Source of the DNA: Euonymus europaeus
Lineage: Eukaryota > Streptophyta > Magnoliopsida > Celastrales > Celastraceae
DNA length: 64,000 nt
Assembly: GCA_963580455.1 (NCBI GenBank)
Contig: OY756970.1
Span: forward strand, 18,042,001 to 18,106,000
Reading direction: 5' to 3'
The notes below the pieces were generated by a model. That model made no database searches, was not told the DNA's origin, and saw only the letters and a program-made list of their open reading frames with translations. This document shows, piece after piece, positions 12,481 to 25,363 of the stretch; positions within the stretch are counted from its first letter, which is position 1, and the number at the start of each line of letters is the position of its first letter. The position numbers and the translations under genes are program-made.

Positions 12481-12795
12481 AAACCATAAATACTCGGGTT
12501 TCTACCAAATAATCAAGTGAAATGTCAGTCTAGAATAATTACACTAAATGTTCATATTATCATATTACTCTTTATGTCTATTACAATACACTAAACAATA
12601 ATTACAATGACATAAAACAAATAAGTAAAATGACAATCTAGAATAACTACACTAGATGTTCATATTATCACATTATCCTTTTTCACCAAAATCGTACCGA
12701 TAAACCATCAATGTTCAGGTTTCTACAAAACAAACAAGTAAAATGTCAGTGCAGGGTAATTACATTAAATGTTCAGATTATCATATTATCATTTT
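12481..12795. repeat. Diverged tandem repeat, about 110-bp unit
   Basis: Three related copies of a segment containing AATTACACTAAATGTTCATA followed by TTATCATATTA occur at about 12513-12570, 12624-12680 and 12734-12795. The leading part (AAACCATnAATnnTCnGGTT) recurs at 12481 and about 12702, two periods apart. The copies differ by many point changes, so the array is old. Confidence 0.55.
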
Positions 12796-13190
12796 ATTTA
12801 TTATATTACACTAAGATATAATTACATTATATAAATTAGGATAGTGTTCTAAAATCGAGCACCCACAAATGTTTGTTCTTGAAGAGTAGGAGAGAGAGCA
12901 TTGACAAAAAAAAGTGAATAGAGAAATAAGCGGGAAATTAGATGTGAAAGAGGAAAGAGAAGCGAGAATATTTCACTGATTACTTGAAGTAAACCTTGGT
13001 TAATCTATATGGCAACACAAATGGCATGTCACATAGATTATGTAAAACTATGTACAAATAGTCTATGTATGTTTAGATTTTCGGGAAGAGGGGGCACTAA
13101 CAGGACATTTCGTTCTTAATTTATGAGTACGAGCGTTAGTGTGATTACATGTGTGAGTGTGAGTGTGAGACAAGTGTGATGTGAGTATGA

Positions 13191-13828
13191 CGATGTTTGG
13201 TATGCAATAAATAGTGAGCATGACTATGAATCTCAAAAAAATTCATATAACTATTTTTCCTTGTTAATAAAGGTATGATAGATTAATCTTGATAATAAAG
13301 AATAGAATAATATTTTGGAAATCAAAATTTATTCTTTCTTCTAAAAATGAGTTATTATCATCATTTGGGTCAGATGAGTTTGAGATTTAATTATCTCAAA
13401 AACAATAAAAACAAGGGAATAAATGATTTTCATTCATATCAACAACAAGAAGAATTTTGAGAGTTTGAAGCCCACGACCATCACATTCACCTTATCCGAT
13501 GCGCTCAGCTATGCGAAGAGGGTTTTTGCAGGTGTGGCAATGATCAAGAGAATGTTATTACCCAAAGTTTGATTGGAGAAAATAGGGGGAGAGGCAAGAG
13601 AATGAGCTTTGTTAAAGCTAATTCTCTTGTTTGATTTATATAAAACATGGAGATTGACTATTCTCCCCTTGTGGAGAATAGTTTTTTTTAAAATGACAAT
13701 TTTATCTTTCAATTAAAATCATATAAGATTATCAATTTATTAGAAAAAGGGTAATGCAGTACTTTTATCTATATTACAATCCATTTAAACCAAAACTCAT
13801 GCTCATACTCATATTAACCAAACATACA
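13191..13828. repeat. Possible non-autonomous inverted-repeat element
   Basis: The left segment, beginning ATGTTTGGTATGCAATAA and followed by GAGCATGA, is roughly the reverse complement of the right segment (ACTCATGCTCATACTCATAT then TAACCAAACATAC). The similarity is partial and no target duplication was confirmed. The interior has no recognisable protein. Confidence 0.25.
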
Positions 13829-15712
13829 AAATTTTATATTTAAACTCATTCACCCATCTCTATTCTCACCCTCTCAATAAGCTCATGCTTAACTCACTTT
13901 AAACTCATTATCTCTTTCAACCAAACGTGGGGTTATAGTATTTTGTTTGCGTAGGTGGGTTTCAATAGAGGATTTTCAATAACAGAGATTAGTATCATGA
14001 CAATCTAGACTAGGTGGGTTTGGTTTGTGTAAGTGAGTTCCGATTCTCCTCTTAATACCATGTTGTTAGCAATCTAGACTACAAATGTAGACCTAAAAGG
14101 CTGTATTGTAAATTGTTGAAACCCATCAAGATAAAGTTGTGATTTATGTGTTTCAGGAACGATTGAGGGAGTCGATGAAGACAATAGATCAAGGACTCTT
14201 CAAAAGTTTTTTATTTTATTTTTAAGAAATTCAATATATTCTTTATTTGTTAATTTATTTTATTTGCAAATACGTGAAATGTGTTTTTAATCGGACGACT
14301 CTGGATAATTAAATTGTCATCTGGGCAGTTTTGTTGTCCGACAGTGTAAAAATATGCCTAGTAATGAGACTGAAACAATTTGAAAAATACAATGTGCACA
14401 CTGTAACTTTTTAACATATGAGTTTACAAAATAGAACAAGGCATATCGTTAGCGAGTCCCGCTAGATAGCCCAACTTGCTGCATGGCATTGATGATACCT
14501 TCTATGACATAAAACATTAAAATATTGTTATTTATTTTGTAAAAAGAGTCCTTATTTTATTAAAACTGTTGTCCAATAAATCATAGTTTTTTTCTTTAAA
14601 CCAAATTCCCAAATACTCTCTCTCAAAATAAATGTTAGATTTCAATGTATATATATATATATACCTGAAGTTAGCACCGTAAAAAAATTTCTATCAAGAT
14701 CAATCATCGATAGGTTTTATCCAGTAATTTCATTAGGAATACATAAAAACAACACATTTCAGAGTGCATGTTATCAATTCTATTATTTTTATCAAAGAGA
14801 TATATGTTTAATATATATTACTAATGAAATTTCACAATAAATTGATAAAATATATTGTTTTTGTGTACTAATATATAAGATATGTACGTTTTAGTGTTTA
14901 ATTACATTATTTTTAATAACAATGTAATATTAAAAAAATCAAATTTTATTATAAATACATAAAATAATAAATTTCAAGATGTATTTCGCCAATTCCATTG
15001 CTTTATCATAGATATATCTTTTAATATATATTCACAATGAAATTTCATCCTAAATTGATCAAATACATTGTTTTTGAGTATCGATATCCAGGTTTAGTAC
15101 ATTGTTTTTTTTTTTGATAAATAGTACATTGTTTTTAATAAATAGACCAAAATATTAACACACAGTACTTACTATCTGGTTGGGAGATCATCCTTTAGCT
15201 GCTTTTTGCATGAAAGAGCTTGATTTGGTGGAATCATATAAGCCTATTTGTCATTATTGGCAGCATGGTTCAGGGTGGATGTGGGATAGACTTCATAGGT
15301 TGTTACCAGCTAATATTGAGAGCATGTTAGCTGCTACTATGATGTGTGACGTGATGGTCTAGATGATAGTTGCTGTTGGGGGTTATCGACGGATGGTGAA
15401 TTTTTGGTTAAATCGGCTTATGACTCGGCGACTGAGAACTCATATCTTTAGAAGTCTTCCTAGAGCTGTTCAAATTTGGGCAAGGCCATTGCCCAAGGAT
15501 GAAGTGCAACGTCAAACGCATAATTCTTGGCTTTGCCATAATTTGTTTGGGAGTGTTAAAAATGATCAATTTAAAAATTAGGGGTAGATGTCAAAGTTCA
15601 TTGGATTAGAGGCTGTGTGGCTAATATGGAGCATGCGGTTATGTTCAAAAGTGTGTTGCACGTTGATGGTAGAAGTATCGAGACGCTGTTGGTGAGCTGG
15701 GACCCTCCTTTG

Positions 15713-16198
15713 TAGGGGTGGAAGAAATGAGACTGAAACGAAATGAAATCCAAATCGCAAACCGAACCGTAAAATTAAGTTCAGTTCTGTTTCGGATTAC
15801 CAAAATTAATTTCAATTTTAAATCCATAAACCGAAGTTTATTTGTATATATTTTAAATAAAAATAAAAATATATTAGTCTATTATAATTACAATATTACT
15901 AATACTAATACTATTAGTTTTTGACAATTTGAGTGTTTGAATAAATAACTAATAGTTAGTATTTTATTTAGTATTCGACAAATGTCACAAATCTAATTAA
16001 GTCTAAAACAAATGTTACTAACGTTCATTCATTAAATCGGTTTAAATCGAAAAATCGAACCGTTTAATACGATTCAATTTGGTTTTATTTAGTAATCAGT
16101 TCGATTTGATTTTTAATATTTCCTAATTTTAGTTTTCAATTTTTAATTTTTTCGATTTCGGTCTCAAACCGAACCGACCAACCATACTTCCACCCCTA
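15713..16198. mobile_element. hAT-type MITE inserted in the LINE RNase H domain (486 bp)
   Basis: Terminal inverted repeats TAGGGGTGGAAG (15713-15724) and its complement at 16187-16198 are flanked by a perfect 8-bp duplication CTCCTTTG (15705-15712 and 16199-16206). The interior is AT-rich with AACCGAACCG-like motifs near both ends and has no transposase. Skipping the element and one duplication copy makes the host LINE frame continuous (SWDPP to EGWITVNTDG), which confirms the boundaries. Confidence 0.9.
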
Positions 16199-16493
16199 CT
16201 CCTTTGGAGGGCTGGATAACGGTGAATACAGATGGTTGTTGCAACAAAATGATGGATTTGGCAGGTGGTGGTGAGATTTTGCGTGATGCTAGGGGGAAAT
16301 GGTTGAAGGGATTTATGACGAATATTGAGATATGTTCAATGGTGGAAGCAGAGCTCTTGGCAGTTTTATATGGGCTCAAGCTAGCAAGGAGTGAAGGATA
16401 TCGGAAGATAATTCTTGAGCTGATTTTATGTTGGCGACAGATTGGTTGAAATATGAGATTAATCTTAAGTTATCTTTGTCTAATTTGGTTCTT

Positions 16494-16740
16494 GAGTGTC
16501 ATACTCTTTTGAGTAGAGTGGGAAGTTCATGTCCGTCATGTGTATGGCGAAGGCAATAGATATGCTGATTTTCTAGCTACTTTGGCTCTCTAGTTTGATG
16601 GGGGGGGGAGTGTCATACTCTTTTGAGTAGAGAGTGGGAAGTTCATGTCCGTCATGTGTATGGCGAAGGCAATAGATATGCTGATTTTCTAGCTACTTTG
16701 GCTCTCTAGTTTGATGGGGTGGGGGTGGGGGTGGGGGTGG
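16494..16740 (+). repeat. 114-bp tandem duplication and GGGGGT repeat in the LINE tail
   Basis: The segment starting GAGTGTCATACTC occurs at 16494-16607 and again from 16608. Both copies encode the end of the LINE RNase H domain. The first copy lacks 2 bp (GAGTAGAGTGG versus GAGTAGAGAGTGG), so only the second reads through to ADFLATLAL and a stop. The array ends in about four GGGGGT units (16712-16743). Confidence 0.8.
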
Positions 16741-17188
16741 GGGTAGAATCATACAACACCCTCCGAGCGGCATGGTTGATCTTTTCTAGGAGTAGTTTAG
16801 CCTACATGCGCTCGCCATGTAGCTAGATAATTTTTTGGTTATTTTTTTTTGTCGGATATTTCTCTCCTTGTGTTCAAAAAAAAAATAAAAAATGAAAGAA
16901 ATGAGATGTCATTAATCTCATTACCGTCACTAAAAAGTCTAAACCAGGCCAATATGATACGAACCTTCAAGAAGCCCATTACGGCATTGCTCTCCCTCCT
17001 CTCAGATGCTGCAGCCAGCCAGCCAGCCAGCATTAGGATTAGCAAATACAAAATTACAAATAATCAACAAAAGCAATATAAATCGCCCTTCATCGCTAAC
17101 GGGGCGCGTTTAGGGTTTTACTCTCCGTCATCAACGGAGAACGACAAAACTACGACGAAGAACAAAACAGTACTAAGTGAACTGAAAT

Positions 17189-19604
17189 ATGGAGCAGACC
17201 CAGGAGTCGACTGAAGCTGAGAAGAGCGATCCTGCTCCCTCTACTGCTCTTGCGTATTTGGATCCTCGCTATTGGTATTGTATTTTGAAACGACTAATTT
17301 CATTTATTCTTTTCCGTTTCAGCGAGTTTTATCGGATGGTGCAGCATTACTAGCTCTTATTGCGGTTTTAGGGACGAGCGATTTTCTAATGAAGAACACT
17401 ACGAATGGTTCAAGGACTACTCTCATTTTCGCCATCTCAGTCAAGCTCACATCAAACCCAAATCCTCTGTACACACCCTCTCTCCCTCTTTTTCTTGCTC
17501 TCTCCCTTGTTGTGTGGTAAAAATGTTTTTTTTTTAATTACTTTGTATCCTAACATATGAATGCCGAAACATCTGGTTCTCGATTAGGATACTTCATATT
17601 TGCATAAGTTGATTGGCGGTGTTGGGGGTTTAGTTGAAGTATTTACAGTGCATGGGTGAATTATAAAGTTGTTACTGGAAATGTTGAAGACCCACATTTC
17701 GTATGGGCTTAAACTTGATATCAGTTGAATTGGTGGCTTGTAATTTTATAAAAGATAAATTGTTGAATGGTAACCTTTGAAAATCATTTAGGGTGGATTT
17801 GATGATACAGCAGTGACAATTTTTTTTTTTTTAATGGTGAAGGTCTTGGAGCTGGGGTGTGGGAACTCACAGTTGTGTGAAGAATTGTACAAAGATGGGA
17901 TTACTGAGATGACATGCATTGATCTTTCAGCTGTTGCGGTGGAGAAGATGCAGAAACGGTTGGTATTGAAGGGATTTAAGGGTGTGTTGGTGAAGATCTT
18001 GCAAATTTTATCTTATTCCCGAGTTATTATAACCTTCTTATTCAAGTTCTTGCTTTAATTTTTTGATAGCTTACTGATCGAAAGCCTCATAAGGTGTAGA
18101 TTGCACTTTCCTTCCTGCAAAATGTGATAAAATAGTTGTGTTAATATGAGTAAGCGTCAGGTTTTCAAATTTAGCTTAAAGACTGTTTCATACTGCATTT
18201 GCACAAATTTAGAGCTTAGAGACTGTATCATACTGCATTTGCTACAGTCTTCCTTTTTGTTCATGCATTTACTATAAAAGGATGATTTCATATACATCTT
18301 TGGGGTCATACCTTTATGAAATTGCACAAAGTAATTTCATAGTAGCTTACTAACAAAATGTGGATTGGATGTGACTTCATAACTTTGTTGGGTGTATTTT
18401 TCCTGGGCTGTTGGAAATATATCTGTTACTTTCTGCTTCCTGATATATACAATCAATTTTTTTTTGTCAAATTTAGGACTCCCTTTCTGTCTCTTTTCCT
18501 AGAGAAAAAAACTCCCCCTTTTATGTCAAGAGAATTGGAAAAGAAGTCTGTGTGCTGTAATATATGAGGGAGTATGTTGACCTCGACATTGTCCTTTGGT
18601 TTTATTATTGGGTTATTTTTTCACCATTTTCTCCACCTCTTGCATCAGAAATAAAAGTGCTTGAAGCTGACATGCTAGACCTGCCCTTTATGAACGAATG
18701 TTTTGATGTGGTTATTGAAAAGGGAACCATGGTAAATAGACTGTCTACTACAGTTTTGAATACACAAGAAGCTTCCTAGATTTGATTTTCTTGATTATCA
18801 TAGTTGTGATTATTTTGCCTTGGAGCCTTTGTTTCTGATGAAATGAATGTGGATTTACTTATTTGCTCGGTTGTTGATGTTGTTATGTAGGATGTATTGT
18901 TTGTTGACGGGGGTGACCCATGGAATCCTCATCCTGAAACAGTAAATAGGGTCATGGCCATGCTTGAAAGTGTCCATAGAGTTTTGAAGCCAGATGGCAT
19001 TTTCATCTCAATTACTTTTGGCCAGGTGTTAGAAACAAATTTGTTGTAAATTTTTCCTCATTATCTGTACTTTTATTGACTATTCTTAGCCGAACTAGTT
19101 TTCTCCTGCAGCCACATTTCAGGCGTTCTTTCTTTAGCGCTCCTGAGTTTACGTGGTCTGTGGAGTGGAGCACATTTGGTGATGGGTTCCATTATTTTTT
19201 CTATATCTTGAGTAAGGTAAGTCATCAGAGTGTCAGAGGCTAGATTTTGTTTGTATGCTACTTCATGCAATATTACCACTCCATTACTTTACCTATTCCA
19301 TTCCATGACATGAGCACTGGAACCCCACTATTAATAGGCTCTTCAATTGTTGATATGCCTTCATCATTTGTGGCTTGATGGGCTCTATGAGTTCGAAAGA
19401 ATAGAATCAATCATTTAATATTTCCTTTTTCTCTGATGAATTCTGACTACGATTCTGTTATGTCCTTTATAGGGAAGGAGATCATCAGCCGGAGAAGGAT
19501 TGAGTGAGAAGTCTGAAACAGGATCTACTTCCATGTTTCATGAAGAGCTTGAGAGCGAAGATTACCTTTTTCGAATCAACATTGATGATGATGATGCTTC
19601 TTGA
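17189..19604 (+). CDS. SAM-dependent methyltransferase, EEF1A-KMT4-like
   Basis: Seven exons give 258 residues: 17189-17274, 17372-17468, 17843-17981, 18649-18731, 18891-19025, 19112-19216, 19473-19604. All are GT-AG and in phase. The Rossmann-fold motif I (VLELGCGNSQL, about residues 62-72) binds SAM, followed by the acidic motif (CIDLS) and IEKGTMDVLFVD. The segment DGGDPWNP and the C-terminal FGQPHFRR are typical of the METTL13 / EEF1A lysine methyltransferase 4 group. Family members methylate lysines of elongation factor 1A in animals; the plant substrate is not shown here. The tail ends in an acidic Asp run. The start is the first ATG after a probable leader at about 17100. The fold call is firm, the substrate inferred. 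Confidence 0.9.
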
Positions 19605-20343
19605 AACTGATTGTGGTATTTTTTGTTTCCTCCTTCGATTTCTACCCTAAATCCTCCATGAATTCTGTTTCATGCGGGCGGGCGGGAGTTAGATAAAGTC
19701 AATGTAATCTTGTAGACTTGTGTACAAGTACAGTGGAACAAGTGCTTTTGTGGGACTTCTTCCATTGTAACTTGCAAATTTTTGCCTTAAATCTATCCAA
19801 GGGGAAAAGGCAACATATGAGACTGTACACTGATTTCATTCGTATCCATGGAGTATTTCTTGGTACTTTTAGGAACTTGCTTAAAACTTTAATCACTAGT
19901 CTTCCTAAGAATAGCTCTGATTTGTTGTCATTCATTACTGTCATGTGAACTTTATTTTAGCATAAGAGAGAAGAATGTGTGAGCTAGCTTGATAGAAATG
20001 TTGTTTCTGCTTTGTCGTAATTTTGTACATTAGTATGGAAAACTCTTAAAGAGAAAACGACAGAATAAGTTGAGCCAAATTAGTTGAGGCAAATTCATTT
20101 GATATAGCCTAAACTTGGGTTGTTTTATTCACAAGCACTCTGAGTCTTTCACCAAAATGTCTTTGTCCTCGGTAACGTGACATCAGTAGATTTCACGTGC
20201 CACAATATTTAAACTTTAAAAAGTAAAACAAAGAAAAAGACAGAAACAAAAACCTAATATTGAGAGTTTGCCGTTTGTGCTGAAGGTGAGGACCAGAGTC
20301 GATCGTATCCTAGTCTGTTCATAGACAAGCACCCAATATCCCC

Positions 20344-20373
20344 AAATCAAATCAAATCAAATCAAATCAAATC
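20344..20373. repeat. AAATC microsatellite upstream of PDV2
   Basis: Six perfect AAATC units lie about 75 bp upstream of the PDV2 start codon, probably in its promoter or 5' UTR. Confidence 0.9.
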
Positions 20374-20449
20374 CACATACAGCTTTTACATATAAACTAT
20401 TACGAGAAGAAGAAGAGGAAGCAGAGACCGAACGGAAGCAGAGAGAGGA

Positions 20450-22907
20450 ATGGAAGAAGAGAGAATTGGGGTAGTGTTGGCAAAGGCAGTAGAGCTCAGA
20501 TTGAAGATCAGCAATTGCATCCACAAAGAAACCGTTCCATGTAAACAGAAAACACCACAAGGAAAAGATGCGGAAGAAGAAGAAGACGAAGAAGAGAGCT
20601 TTCATTTAAAGGGAGACAAAAACCCATTTCAAAACCCTGAAACGGAAGAAGACGATGAAGAAGCGGAGAGGCTTTTGAATATCCGAGACGCTATTGAGTC
20701 CCTCGAGAACCAGCTCTCCGGTTTGCAGGTTTTTGCTCCAAATCCCTTTTTTAGTTATATATTAGGGTTTATATCCCAAAACGCAGCCTTGTTACCTTTC
20801 TGTTTGGTTCTTTTTTTTTCTTTCAATAATGTCGTAACCCTAGAATTGTTTGATTTGTCTCACTTTATAACATCCGTTGTTTTTGTATAAGTGAGCATCC
20901 AAACGAGGTTTCCGGTATTCTGTGTTTCGTTTGGGAATTGAACTAAATAGAATTAGGGCATTGATTAGCGTTGTTGAGGAATATGATAATTCTTAATTTG
21001 GATTTTCCTCTCCTTTGTTTTGCTATTGTATAAAGATTATGGGTGCCAAATTTGCATCACCTGGTGATAGTGAGGTGTGCTGTGATTGATTTGACCTTTT
21101 TCATGGTTACAGTATGTAACTATGTATTTGCTTGAATTTGTTTGATTAACTTGTTCTTTCTGGTTATGCCTGATAAGAAAAACTGGCTTTTGGGGATTTA
21201 GAATTTCGAGTTTGCCACTTTTTATAAGGGTACAGTGCATTGGTATTTGCCTTCGCGGTGATGATTACTTCTGAGTAAGAACAAGCATCGGAACTAAAAT
21301 TCAACAGACATGCACTTTTGTGCACACACACAGACTCAGTCTTGAATGTGTAAGAACGAATCAAATGGGTTCTAGAACCAAATGAATGGGAGAAAGTGTT
21401 AGGTTAGTCACCAGATATGCATACCCACAGTTTTTTATGTGGTTGCATGCTCTCTCATATGAAAAATGCTCGCAGCCGGCAACACACTTGTTCAAATGTT
21501 GGGACCTGGGAGGCAGCAAGCCTCCATGTCTGTGTCCTGTATTGTCTTTGATTACTGGTCTACATATACCATCTCATGCAGGCTATAACATTGTGGGGAA
21601 CATGCAATTATCTTTGCATAAAATTCATTGCTTATATTTTATATGATTTCTGCACATGTAATAATTAATATTCCGATAAGCTAGAATTTCTCTTTTTATG
21701 TGTAAAGTTCATGTGGATAATATGTCATATTGTCATGTCAAAAAAGGAAATGTCAAAACACTTGCTTAGAGTGATCGAGAATTGAGATATCTTGGAATAT
21801 TGGCTTACTCAGATAAACACTGTTTTTTACCTACCTATGAACAGGAGGTGATTGTTTTAGTTCAATAGTGTTTGTGCATTGTTTCACAGCAATGCCTCTT
21901 TTTGCATGAATGTAGCATAAGTGTTTTGCTTGGATAGGCTGCAGCATCTACCATTCAGCATGTGTTTACTCAAACATATGAAAACCTTCTAGTGTTTTTT
22001 TATTGGATTTTGATGCATTGGCTTTCTATGTCAAGAATTATTGATTGATAGCACCAGGAAGACTTGGTAGATGATCATTCATGTAGTGCAAACATAATTT
22101 ATCATAACTTTTATGTAAAACTGTATATGTTAACTGTTTCAGAATTGTACGTAATCAAGTCCAGTGTTTTACTGTGTAACAAGCACAAGGAACATATTCA
22201 GATGCTAGCATTTCTAAGAGTCTGTGGCTGGCAATCTTGATAACTCTCTTTTATGTGGCCAGGCGTTGCAACATCAACAGCATTATGAAAGAGAAGTTGC
22301 CCTTTCTGAGATCGAGAATAGCCGCAGGATGTTGTTGGATAAGCTCAAGGAATACAAAGGGGAGGGCTTGGAAGTGCTACGGGAGGCTTCAGAATTTGCT
22401 GGTGAAACAGTGAAGCATGACAATGATCTATTGCTTCCTCCCTACCCAAGTCGCCCTCCACATTCCCTGATTATGGACAATGGAAATCTATCTCACTATG
22501 CTTCTACGCAGAAGTCTGTAGATAATGGGGTAATCACACATGACCCATTAATCGAAGTCAAGGAGAATGGAAGCGAGCCAGTACTAAAGAGAAAAGAGCA
22601 TTTGGGTAAAGGCTTAATGCATTTGATCAGTGCAGCTACCAAGACTGTACTTACTCTTGTTGGTGTGGTATCTGTGTTGAGCTTGTCTGGTTTTGGGCCT
22701 AATTTTGGGAAAAGAGTCATCCCGTTTAAGGTTTCAGGCTTGTTTCAGCACCCAGGAACTGAAGAGAACAGAGAAGTCATCCAATGCCCACCTGGGAAAG
22801 TCTTGTTAATGGAAGATGGGGAAGCTCGATGTGTTGTCCGAGAAAGGATTGCAGTCCCTTTGGAGTCGATGGTTGGGAAACCAGATGTAAATTATGGGTG
22901 CGGTTAG
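20450..22907 (+). CDS. PDV2: Plastid division protein PDV2
   Basis: PDV2 sits in the outer plastid envelope. Its cytosolic part recruits the dynamin DRP5B/ARC5, and its C-terminus contacts ARC6 in the intermembrane space. Two exons (20450-20728, 22263-22907) give 307 residues, the same length as the Arabidopsis protein. The N-terminus (VLAKAVELRLKISNCI) is typical. An acidic stretch is followed by a coiled coil spanning about 78-135 (LLNIRDAIESLENQL, ALSEIENSRRMLLDKLKEYK). The membrane segment is about 214-234. The intermembrane tail has CPPGKVLLMEDGEARCVV and ends in Gly307, the terminal glycine known to matter for ARC6 binding. The 1.5-kb intron falls inside the coiled coil. Confidence 0.95.
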
Positions 22908-23445
22908 ATTAGTTTCCCTTCTTATTAGTGTACACTTATAATCTCAGGTCTAGTTTTGTTTGGCTGCTGTGCTTTGGGTTAATAGTGATTGCAAATCATG
23001 TCCAATAATTTAGATTCGGAGTTTAATCATTTAGTTAATAGATATGCTGTCGTAGATTTGAATAATTCTCGTGTTGCTTGGATCCTTTCTCTGTTAAGAT
23101 TTTGACCGTACTTAACCCGTGTAAAAGTTTGGATCCTTGGACATGGATGGATTTTCCCTTGAGGATCAATCCGTCAACTTAGTTTTTAAGTTGTCATGGA
23201 AGCTGTAGCTGTCCTAATAATAAAATGGTTATATATATGTTTGTAGAGATTTCTACAGGCAGCCCCTAGTTTTGGAATATGTCTGCTGGTATTCATGAAT
23301 GGACCAACTGGTATGGCTCTCCAGAGCTCTGAAAAGGTATTCTAATCAGTTTTGGACACTAGGCCTCTCACACTATATATTTATTTCTAGGCAAGATTAG
23401 TTGTTCATAGAGACAAAAAAGTTTTTCGCTTGCAAGAGTTGCTAA

Positions 23446-24250
<805 letters not shown>

Positions 24251-24634
24251 TTAATTAATCACAGTCCTTGTAATTGATACAACTGAAACAAACTCTCTTT
24301 CCTTGACTTTTGTTTCAAATAATGTAAATTTAAGATTGATGTACTCTTTTCAATTTATGCTTAGAAGTTCATTAGATTACTCTGTTTTATTGGTGCTTGT
24401 CCCAATCAATTGATGTCATATATCATACGTTCACTAACATCAATAAAATTGTCTGCTTTGCATTATTCATAGAGCCCTCACATGCTACTTTAATCTTCTT
24501 GGGTCGTCGCTCATTGATTCTTAATCCTAAGAAAATGCCTTTTTTGTCAATTTAAAATGAAATATTAGTCTCTGACTCCATATGACCTTTACATATAGTA
24601 GTACAGTAAAATTAGATACTTACATTGGATTACA

Positions 24635-25363
24635 TCAAGACCTTGATATCAGAGACCCAATAACCCCCGCAATAAGAGTGGTTGGATCACCCAACACAGC
24701 TGATATACAAAACTGCACAGCCATCCCAGCCATCTCACAACACTTTTGAACCCTCCATTTGCTCTTATGGTGATGGGTTTGTAATGTATTTTTCAAACTC
24801 GGAATAGTCTGCAACTTCCTATTACTACCAATACCACTCTTTCCTCGTCCAAGATATTCATACCAATTCTCCACCAACATCTCCTTGACACAAGCAACAT
24901 GTAAATTGTACTTCTTACACGACGACCTGTAACTCCAACTCCTCCCTTTTCTCCCACATCGGTGACAAGAAGCGCTAACCTTCCTATATAAATACAATTT
25001 CACCTCACCATCATCAAGCACGGTTGGTAGTTTTGCACAACATGGGTGGAGATCAAACCCACAAGTCTTGCAGTGATAGACAAACCCGGTCACATCTCGC
25101 TCGCATGCGTTGCAGTAACGCGCCCCTGCCTCTCCCGGTGGCCTGGACTGGAATTGGAAGTTACATTTTGTATAGAAGGGGTGAGTGATTGAAGGAGAGG
25201 GTATTGCACAATGGACGTGGAGATCAAAATCACAAATGTTGCACTTGTAATGTGATCCGATACCTGCTTCTCTGCACCCATCACACTTGAATGGAACTTC
25301 TGAGTACTCAAATCTTAGCTTGTGAATTGGGTGGCTGAAGTGGGATATCTCACTATATTTCAT
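24635..25363 (-). CDS. DC1-domain (Cys/His-rich C1-like) protein
   Basis: This single exon encodes 242 residues. It has three DC1-like zinc modules: about residues 10-52 (FKCDGCREAG, CNICDFDLHVHC), 60-112 (YCNACERDV, CKTCGFDLHPCC) and 120-160 (CHRCGRKG, YNLHVAC). The third is degenerate (SSCKKYN in place of the usual CxxC). A hydrophobic C-terminus (about 210-240) may be a membrane or lipid-contacting segment. Plants have large DC1 families linked to stress, gametophyte function and signalling, but few members have a defined role. The protein begins directly with the HPIHKLRF-type motif typical of short family members. Confidence 0.9.
   Translation of the reverse strand: MKYSEISHFSHPIHKLRFEYSEVPFKCDGCREAGIGSHYKCNICDFDLHVHCAIPSPSITHPFYTKCNFQFQSRPPGEAGARYCNACERDVTGFVYHCKTCGFDLHPCCAKLPTVLDDGEVKLYLYRKVSASCHRCGRKGRSWSYRSSCKKYNLHVACVKEMLVENWYEYLGRGKSGIGSNRKLQTIPSLKNTLQTHHHKSKWRVQKCCEMAGMAVQFCISAVLGDPTTLIAGVIGSLISRS

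Larger units (their letters stand above)
10471..15170. other. Gene-poor AT-rich repeat region
   Basis: About 4.7 kb without a recognisable gene. It contains a MITE-like element (11375-11790), diverged tandem repeats (12481-12795), a possible inverted-repeat element (about 13191-13828) and an AT microsatellite near 14647. A short open frame at 13509-13712 lies inside the inverted-repeat candidate and resembles nothing known. Confidence 0.55.
15172..16740 (+). pseudogene. LINE (non-LTR retrotransposon) 3' fragment, interrupted by a hAT MITE
   Basis: The conceptual product resembles the C-terminal end of plant LINE ORF2. A region before the zinc-finger motif (WDRLHRLLP, about 15270-15310) is followed, after frame breaks, by the RNase H domain around 16200-16430 (GWITVNTDG, EAELLAVLYGL). 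The RNase H part is split at 15713 by a hAT-type MITE. The last domain segment is tandemly duplicated (16494-16720) and ends in a G-rich run. The 5' part of the element is absent, and several stops and frameshifts make it non-functional. Confidence 0.75.

Noticed and set aside
13509..13712. 67-codon frame in the gene-poor region
   Set aside because: It lies inside a possible inverted-repeat element and resembles no protein.
20357..20605. Antisense frame over PDV2 exon 1
   Set aside because: It is the reverse reading of the acidic coding stretch of PDV2.
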